Shown here piece by piece: positions 1 to 5,488 of a stretch of DNA of 9,136 nt (its first letter is position 1; the number at the start of each line of letters is the position of its first letter). This DNA is from an uncultured archaeon (GTDB lineage Archaea; Nanobdellota; Nanobdellia; Pacearchaeales; GW2011-AR1). The position numbers were made by a program, and so were the translations under genes. Location of the stretch: the NCBI GenBank assembly GCA_903873955.1, contig CAIQQL010000020.1:1-9136 (forward strand), in the 5' to 3' direction. Below the pieces are notes generated by a model, which saw only the letters and a program-made list of their open reading frames with translations, had not been told where the DNA came from and made no database searches.

Positions 1-84
1 GCGACGCACTACCCGGCAAATTTAACTTTATGAAAACCCTGTGCGTGTGACTTTGACAACTGGACATTTATTTCTGTTTCAGGT

Positions 85-457
85 ATGATAAAGCTGTTCT
101 GGAAACTACCAGGATTATCTTTTAATTTAAGCGCTTTCTATAAAATAAGCGCAAGGGGTTATACATCACATCCCCTGGCTGTACCAGAACCGGAACAACA
201 TTACAAAGGTAGTAAAAACTGGCGTATATGGTCTTGTCAGGCATCCAATCTACGCAGCAGATATTGCTCTTGCTTGGGGTATCTTCTTGATCTATCCCTC
301 AGCAGCAATGTTTTTGAGCATAGTGCTGCTTACCATAATCCTTTCGGTTTGGATGCTTCTGGAAGAAGAAGTCCTGATACAGAAATTCAGACAGGAGTAT
401 TTAGAATACCGACGTAAGACGCCTGCGGTCATCCCTTTTCTCAAACGCAGGCCCTAG
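85..457 (+). pseudogene. Frameshifted isoprenylcysteine carboxyl methyltransferase-like (ICMT/PEMT family) remnant
   Basis: The family consists of integral-membrane, SAM-dependent methyltransferases; substrates of archaeal members are generally unknown. The diagnostic C-terminal half is read in the frame ending at TAG 455-457: a segment reading KTGVYGLVRHPIYAADI (the family's GxYxxVRHPxY motif, about 215-265), a hydrophobic stretch (about 266-358), then LLEEEVLIQKFRQEYLEYRR and a proline-containing tail, matching the family's ExxL...F...Y..Y ending. This frame has a stop at 146-148 and no ATG/GTG/TTG before the motif. The preceding part, including GYTSHPLAVPEPE just where the family often has a proline-rich linker, lies in the other frame (ATG 85, open back to 34). 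One extra base around 195-210 would explain the switch. Repaired length from 85 is about 123 residues, shorter than typical members, and bases 1-84 show no recognisable missing helices, so the 5' end may also be decayed. It converges on the acetyltransferase gene with a 24-base gap. A sequencing error cannot be excluded. Confidence 0.72.
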
Positions 458-481
458 GTTTATCTATACCTTTCTCGAGAG

Positions 482-1057
482 TTAATGTTTGGAAAGAAAG
501 TCTTTCTTGAGTAATTCCCAGCTGAGTATGTCATATTTTTTATTCTTGATGCCCAGGGCAGGAAGAGTTTTTATCCTGTCTTCTCGAAAAACACCAACTT
601 TACGAAAACCAAAACGTCTAAACAACTTGATAGATTCTGCGTTGACGCTTGCACAAGTCCCGTAGATCTTGTTGAGTTTAAGAGAAGTGAAGCCATAAGC
701 AAGTAATGCTGCTTTGGCTTCAGAGGCATATCCCTGTCCCCTGTACTTGGTATGTATCCAAAAACCAATACCTGCCTTTCGTGACTCATGGTCAACACGA
801 AAAAGACTGAAACATCCGATTAACTTTTTTTCTTTCTTAAGAATGATGCCAAGATCATAGTCAGTCCTGGGTTTTTTTCTCCGTTTTTCGCCGGATTTAT
901 GTATGAGGGTTTGAGCATCACGAAGTGTGAATGGGAAAGGCATCTTCCCGACAAAGAGTCCAATCTGAGGGTCATTTGCTGCTTCAGCAAGGTCAGGTGC
1001 ATCTTCCTGTGAAAGTTCACAGATAAGAAGTCTTTTTGTGTTAATTTTTAGGTCCAT
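482..1057 (-). CDS. GNAT-family N-acetyltransferase, RimJ/RimL type
   Basis: This 191-residue protein is a cytosolic acetyl-CoA-dependent acetyltransferase of the RimJ/RimL branch (Acetyltransf_3-like), a group that acetylates protein N-termini, small molecules or antibiotics; the substrate here cannot be told from sequence. The N-terminal strand reads INTKRLLICELSQEDA (5-20), typical of the branch. The acetyl-CoA pyrophosphate loop is KYRGQGYASEA (104-114), fitting the GNAT (R/Q)xxGx(G/A) motif with lysine in the first position. Motif B follows as VNAESIKLFRRFGF (138-151), where the asparagine and serine are the usual cofactor-site residues, and the C-terminal KYDILSWEL (174-182) is the usual last strand. 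The length is normal, with nothing truncated. The start at 1057 is the only ATG placed before the N-terminal strand. It has no Shine-Dalgarno sequence and probably uses the shared promoter at 1079-1088. It is divergent from the membrane protein gene. Confidence 0.9.
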   Translation of the reverse strand: MDLKINTKRLLICELSQEDAPDLAEAANDPQIGLFVGKMPFPFTLRDAQTLIHKSGEKRRKKPRTDYDLGIILKKEKKLIGCFSLFRVDHESRKAGIGFWIHTKYRGQGYASEAKAALLAYGFTSLKLNKIYGTCASVNAESIKLFRRFGFRKVGVFREDRIKTLPALGIKNKKYDILSWELLKKDFLSKH

Positions 1058-1078
1058 TTATGCAATAAGCTAACATAG

Positions 1079-1088
1079 TTTTAAATAT
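1079..1088. promoter_or_regulatory. Shared bidirectional TATA box in the divergent gap
   Basis: The 51-base gap between the two divergent start codons holds TTTTAAATAT at 1079-1088, which reads ATATTTAAAA on the other strand; its TTTAAA core is palindromic. The core centre (about 1082.5) is 25-27 bases from both ATGs (A at 1057 and A at 1109). That is the archaeal TATA-to-start distance, so both transcripts could be leaderless. A second AT-rich box, read as TTTTATATAT on the minus strand (1097-1106), could instead drive the acetyltransferase with a leader of about 19 bases. No clear BRE was seen next to either box. This is inference from spacing and composition. Confidence 0.5.
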
Positions 1089-1108
1089 CCTTTTCCATAT
1101 ATAAAACG

Positions 1109-1951
1109 ATGGTAGACGGGGTCGAAATCGTTACGAAAAAGTCTAAAAACTGGATTTGGATAACGATGGGGATTCTGGTTGTTGTAGCACTGATAATCTT
1201 CCTTATTTTCAAAGCATTAACCCCTCTCCCCCAACCGGTTGGGACAGATATCCCCACATTAGAGAAGAATTTCCTTTCAGGGATGATGACGTTCTCTAAA
1301 TGCATCTCTCTTTGCCCTAAAGAGCAAAATCCTTACTTCAATGCCCAAGATCCAAACTCATTTAGTGTTTACACCCCTCAAGGATGTGTTGATTACTGCA
1401 AATCGTTTATTCATCAGCCAGCCACCATAAAGAATTCGAACGTGCAGCCCAATTATGACACTCCCGTCTACCGTCAGTTTTTGACCTGCGCCCTTGCGAT
1501 TTATCCATATAACCGGCCTGCGGCGGCATATCAATATTTGGACAATAGTACCAATCCTGCCCAGACAAAAATGGCACAAATCACAAAAGAATCCTGCGAA
1601 CAATTATTCACGCAATATAGCAGCACGATAGTCAACCTTTCTAACTTTACGTTAGGAGCTTATGAGCCATATGACCTGAAGATTTTAGAGTTTCAGTGCG
1701 GGACGAACAATGCATCGCTGCTCCTTAAATGGAATTCTTCAAGCGCACTCATGACCTCTCTGGACTTCACTCTCGAGAAAAAAGACAACTCCTCATCAGT
1801 CATTTCACAGACCCCTCTTAAACCAGGTGAGACAAGACAGTTCCCACTTTATTTTGAGGGCAGGCTAAAAGAAGTCGGCATCTCTGGGCTTATTAAAACC
1901 CAATCTGGGGATGGAGCGGTAAACCTGCTTACACGTTGCGGTGCAGACTAA
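1109..1951 (+). CDS. Hypothetical membrane-anchored extracytoplasmic protein, Cys- and sequon-rich
   Basis: I do not recognise this 280-residue protein. Residues 1-14 are hydrophilic with lysines at 10, 11 and 13, followed by one hydrophobic segment (about 15-37). This fits a signal anchor with the N-terminus inside and about 240 residues outside. The outer part has a helical-looking region with two CxxxC pairs (C65/C69 and C93/C97), two further cysteines (C127, C163), and a serine/threonine-rich, strand-like C-terminal region (about 188-277) with C197 and C277. Eight cysteines, all outside the membrane, suggest disulfides; spaced CxxxC pairs resemble disulfide-linked helical hairpins. Six N-x-S/T sequons (N146, N176, N179, N201, N209, N227) suggest AglB-type glycosylation. 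No catalytic motif or archaellin-type signal peptide was seen. The ATG at 1109 lies 26 bases from the upstream TATA box, so it is probably leaderless. It converges on rpoA, and no functional link to neighbours is evident. Confidence 0.8.
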   Translation: MVDGVEIVTKKSKNWIWITMGILVVVALIIFLIFKALTPLPQPVGTDIPTLEKNFLSGMMTFSKCISLCPKEQNPYFNAQDPNSFSVYTPQGCVDYCKSFIHQPATIKNSNVQPNYDTPVYRQFLTCALAIYPYNRPAAAYQYLDNSTNPAQTKMAQITKESCEQLFTQYSSTIVNLSNFTLGAYEPYDLKILEFQCGTNNASLLLKWNSSSALMTSLDFTLEKKDNSSSVISQTPLKPGETRQFPLYFEGRLKEVGISGLIKTQSGDGAVNLLTRCGAD

Positions 1952-2020
1952 ATAAGATTAAACTCAGTTTCTTTAAAGGAAAAAGAATAAACATCATTAC
2001 AATAAGATACGACACTAAGA

Positions 2021-2034
2021 ATAAAAAGAAAAAA
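2021..2034 (-). terminator. T-tract terminator after rpoA
   Basis: Directly after the rpoA stop codon the minus strand reads six T, one C, five T, then AT. Runs of T of this kind are the usual intrinsic terminator in archaea and need no hairpin. None of the remaining gap back to 1952 holds another gene. The converging plus-strand gene has no comparable T-run of its own before 2035; T-rich sequence at about 2035-2056, inside the rpoA 3' end, might serve it. Confidence 0.6.
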
Positions 2035-5000
2035 TTATTCTTTCTTAGATTTTTCCTTATCAAGCTTCTTATCGATAAGTGGACCAGTGATCTTTACCAA
2101 AAGACCTGGAAGTCCTGTACCGACAGGGATGGCCTGGTTCAAGAGGATGTTCTCAATGACGGAACTGAGCTCATCTCGGCCGCCTTGGATGGTCGCATTG
2201 ACGAACTGCTTATCTGGAGTCTCGAACGTTGCTCGTGCAAGGATGCTCTCTTTCTGGGAGATGATACCCATTCTTGTTACTCCTTTGACAACACCTGAAC
2301 TGGTCATCGCATCAGCAATAAGCTTGAGGTGTCTCTCATTGATATCAAGACCCTGGGTCTCGAGAACCTTGGTGATTTCATTGATGATCGTTGCCCGTGC
2401 AGCTTCAATGCCTAAGACATTGAAGGTATCAAAGATATCATTGGTGGTCACTCTGTCCTTGTTGACTCCTTTGACTTCCATGATCTCCTTGAGATTGGAA
2501 CCGGAGGTAAGGATGACAAATTCTCCATCCCTATTTGCAACAACAACTTGAGAGATTCCCTTGAGGCCCGAGATGATTGTGGCTTTCAGTTTTTCCTTGA
2601 GCTTGTACATTGCTTTGAAGTCCAAATCCTGCGTATGGAGGCTCATCTTGAGTTCGTTTGTACCCGTCTTGACCTTGAATCCTTTCTCAGTGAGTCTTTC
2701 TGCAATCCTTTGGGCACCGACATGGGTATTCTTCAGTCCTTTGGCATCAAGGGTAAGCTCAATCTTCTTGTTGGCAAAATCAATCTTGATTTCTGAAAGA
2801 ATCTCTTCAAGCATGACTTCTTTGATCTTTTCAGCAAGGATCCTTGCATCTTTCTCATTGTTGAACTCTTTGTCAAGATAGACTTCCATCATTGGAGTTG
2901 AAGGTTGTTTTCTTGCATCCAAGATTTCAATCAGACGTGGTAAACCCTGGGTGACCTGCATTTGTGCGACGCCAGAGTGGTGGAACACATTAAGGACCAT
3001 CTGTGTAGAGGCTTCTCCGAAGGATTGGGCAGTGACTACGCCAACAGCCTCACCTGCTGCAATCTTGTTTTCTTTAAGATGAAGTTTACAGACATCCTTT
3101 CCATCATCACCATATGCAAACTGGATAATATTCTCTGAAGCATCTCGTACTGATTCATCATACTCTACTTTAAGGTCCTGAAGTGCGCTGACTAATCTTC
3201 TGTACAGGTATCCCGATTTAGGAGTTCTCAGTGCAGTATCCATAAGGCTATCCCTTCCAGTGATTGCACCAAAGAAGTATTCAAATGGCTTGAGTCCCCT
3301 GAAATAAGAAGACTTGACAAAACCGTGTGCTTCTGGACCTAAGTCGCCTGCTTTGAAGAAGGAAAGAGTCCTGTCACGATAACCAAAGCTGATACGTTTA
3401 TTCCAAAGAGTCTGCTGACCGATGCAACAACCAATCTGGGTGATATTGAGCATGCTACCGGCTGCGCCAGAAAGGATGATCTTGGTGACATTGCTGTCAG
3501 GTTGTGCATTTGCTTTCACGACATTTCCTAAGGTGGTTCGTACTTCATTGAGCACTTGGGCAATCTTGATTTCCCTGGTGTCCTCTAAAGATTTACCAGG
3601 CATAGCGGCTAAAGTGCCATTTTCAAAGTCTTCAATGACGGCCTTGGCTTTCTTTTCAGCATCACCAACAACTTCTTCAGTGGTCTTACGGACCTTCTCC
3701 GAGACATTCAAATCACGTACTGAAAGAGTACAACCCTTTCTGGAGAGATAGAGTGCACCAAGAAGGAAAGCCTTGTTGAGGGAGTTGATTGCTTCAACTC
3801 GGCCATATTCTTTGTCAATCTCTTTGACCAAGATGCCATCTTCAGTACCGAACGTGTTTGCTCCGGTTAATTCTGCTGCAAGTTTGATGTCGGATCCCTT
3901 TGGCATGGTTTGCAAGAAGACTTCCTTTCCAGGATGGTCTTTCCCTTTCAGGGTGCTGATTGCACCAGAGGCAAAGAGAAGCTGGTCAGAATCTATCTTG
4001 GACACACGGTCCTTCCCGAGAAGATATGCGCCAGTTATGGAATCTGCGATAGTACCTACAAGGTTCATATTATTCTTTGAAGAGATGATATTATTGCTGA
4101 TATCAAGCAATATCTTTGCTTCAGCAAGCGCTTCTTCATTCTGCGGACTGTGGATGTTCATTTCATCTCCATCAAAATCAGCATTGTATGGTGCAGCTGC
4201 TGCAGGATGAAGCTTGAAAGTCCTGTTAGGGAGGACACGTACATAATGTGCCATCAAGCTCTGCTTATGGAGTGAAGGATGACGGTTGAAGAGCACAATG
4301 TCTCCATCTCTGAGATGTCGTTCAATACGATAACCTGGTTGGATTTCAGTGCAAAGCTCTTCTTTAAGTTCAGGAGTCACTCTTTTCTTCTTTCCATCAA
4401 TTCTGATGACATAGTTTGCGCCAGGATATTCTTCTCCTTTACGGATAAGATCCCTCATGGCCTCAATGTTCATGCTGGTCACAGTCTCTGCTACAGTGAT
4501 GACTCTTGCGACCTCAAATGGAATACCTACTTCATTGATTTTGATATAAGGATCAGGAGAGATGACGCTTCTAGCAGAATAATTGACTCTCTTACCTGCA
4601 AGATTATGTCTGATTCTGCCTTCTTTGCCCTTGATTCTTTCAGTGATGGTCTTTAAAGGTTGTCCAGATCTATGCCTTGCTGGAGGGATTCTCGTGACAT
4701 TGTTGTCATAGAAGGTGGTCACGTGATACTGTAAAAGGTCCCAAAGATCTTCAACAATGACTTCAGGCGCTCCTGCGTTAAGGTTTTCCCAAAGTCTCTG
4801 ATTTGATCTGATAATATCGGAAAGCTTATGGGTTAAATCATCTTCACTTCTTTCACCAGTGTCCAAGGTGATAGAAGGTCTGACCGTAACAGAAGGGACA
4901 AGAAGTAAAGAGAGCACGGACCATTCAGGTCGGCATGTCTTGGTGTTGATACCCACTTTCTTGAGTTCTTCATCCTTGATAAGGACAAGTCGTTCTCGGA

Positions 5001-5487
5001 TCTCGATTGGAGTAAGTCTGCTGTTCCCTACTTTAAACGTGCTTGGTTTTTCAAGTTTAACCTTCTCAATTTGTTCATTACAGTGAGGGCACTTCTTAGC
5101 ATCCCTTGCTTTCTTTCCTCGTAATGCAGGAGTATATTCTTTTTCCTTCTCAGTAGGTAAAGTAAGCTTCCCACACTTAGGACAGAAACTTCTCATACAA
5201 AGCTCAATTAAAGGAATATATTTGATATGGAAAACAGGGCGAGCAAGTTCAATCATGCCAGGGTGACCTGGACATTCTTTTACTCTCTTTCCACAAGTTC
5301 GACACCTGACTCCAGGGTCAATTGCACCAAGACGGAGATCCATAAGGCCGCCATCAACTGGGAATCCATCAATATCATACAGCTCAGGGGTGACTATCTT
5401 GGCAGAGCTTACTTTCTTGATCTGTTCAGGACTAAGCAAACTAAACCTCATTGCTCGTACTTGTTTTCTAAAATGCATTTCTCTCAT
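2035..5487 (-). CDS. rpoA: DNA-directed RNA polymerase subunit A, single chain (A'+A'', Rpo1)
   Basis: Largest catalytic subunit of RNA polymerase, 1150 residues. Zinc sites: C62/C65/C72/H75 and C102/C105/C133/C136. The core RIPPARHRSGQPLKT (266-280) is followed by a segment ending AGKRVNYSARSVISPDP (297-313). The catalytic Mg loop NADFDGDEMNIH is at 435-446 (Asp 437, 439, 441); R402 and N435 match NTP-contacting residues of yeast Rpb1. Then come the funnel (about 640-715), bridge helix (about 735-770), trigger loop (818-840, H836 kept) and the A''-like part to the end. Most archaea split this gene into A' (about 880 residues) and A'' (about 390) between bridge helix and trigger loop. Here the halves are one chain, and only about 16 residues remain between YGDDG (792-796) and GEAVGVV (812-818). 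Odd residues: A676, T743, P756, V831, V834. The start is one base after the rpoB stop; ATGs at residues 4 and 13 are alternatives. No Shine-Dalgarno motif. Confidence 0.97.
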   Translation of the reverse strand: MREMHFRKQVRAMRFSLLSPEQIKKVSSAKIVTPELYDIDGFPVDGGLMDLRLGAIDPGVRCRTCGKRVKECPGHPGMIELARPVFHIKYIPLIELCMRSFCPKCGKLTLPTEKEKEYTPALRGKKARDAKKCPHCNEQIEKVKLEKPSTFKVGNSRLTPIEIRERLVLIKDEELKKVGINTKTCRPEWSVLSLLLVPSVTVRPSITLDTGERSEDDLTHKLSDIIRSNQRLWENLNAGAPEVIVEDLWDLLQYHVTTFYDNNVTRIPPARHRSGQPLKTITERIKGKEGRIRHNLAGKRVNYSARSVISPDPYIKINEVGIPFEVARVITVAETVTSMNIEAMRDLIRKGEEYPGANYVIRIDGKKKRVTPELKEELCTEIQPGYRIERHLRDGDIVLFNRHPSLHKQSLMAHYVRVLPNRTFKLHPAAAAPYNADFDGDEMNIHSPQNEEALAEAKILLDISNNIISSKNNMNLVGTIADSITGAYLLGKDRVSKIDSDQLLFASGAISTLKGKDHPGKEVFLQTMPKGSDIKLAAELTGANTFGTEDGILVKEIDKEYGRVEAINSLNKAFLLGALYLSRKGCTLSVRDLNVSEKVRKTTEEVVGDAEKKAKAVIEDFENGTLAAMPGKSLEDTREIKIAQVLNEVRTTLGNVVKANAQPDSNVTKIILSGAAGSMLNITQIGCCIGQQTLWNKRISFGYRDRTLSFFKAGDLGPEAHGFVKSSYFRGLKPFEYFFGAITGRDSLMDTALRTPKSGYLYRRLVSALQDLKVEYDESVRDASENIIQFAYGDDGKDVCKLHLKENKIAAGEAVGVVTAQSFGEASTQMVLNVFHHSGVAQMQVTQGLPRLIEILDARKQPSTPMMEVYLDKEFNNEKDARILAEKIKEVMLEEILSEIKIDFANKKIELTLDAKGLKNTHVGAQRIAERLTEKGFKVKTGTNELKMSLHTQDLDFKAMYKLKEKLKATIISGLKGISQVVVANRDGEFVILTSGSNLKEIMEVKGVNKDRVTTNDIFDTFNVLGIEAARATIINEITKVLETQGLDINERHLKLIADAMTSSGVVKGVTRMGIISQKESILARATFETPDKQFVNATIQGGRDELSSVIENILLNQAIPVGTGLPGLLVKITGPLIDKKLDKEKSKKE

Positions 5488-5488
5488 G

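Noticed and set aside
85..417. Intact 110-residue protein from ATG 85 to 417
   Set aside because: Its second half lies out of frame with an obvious methyltransferase C-terminus, so it is better explained as a frameshifted gene than as a separate hypothetical protein.
458..481. Hairpin terminator between the pseudogene and the acetyltransferase gene
   Set aside because: Only a four-base AGGT/ACCT stem and a short CTCGAG palindrome are present, with no T-tract on either strand.
571..1020. Minus-strand ORFs of 75 and 66 residues inside the acetyltransferase gene
   Set aside because: They are alternative frames of a complete GNAT gene and show no motifs.
2087..2551. Long plus-strand ORFs opposite rpoA and rpoB (for example 2087-2551, 3773-4210, 4279-4656, 6551-6913)
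   Set aside because: They are antisense to strongly conserved polymerase genes, their translations match no protein family I know, and they have no promoter of their own. They are shadows of the opposite strand.
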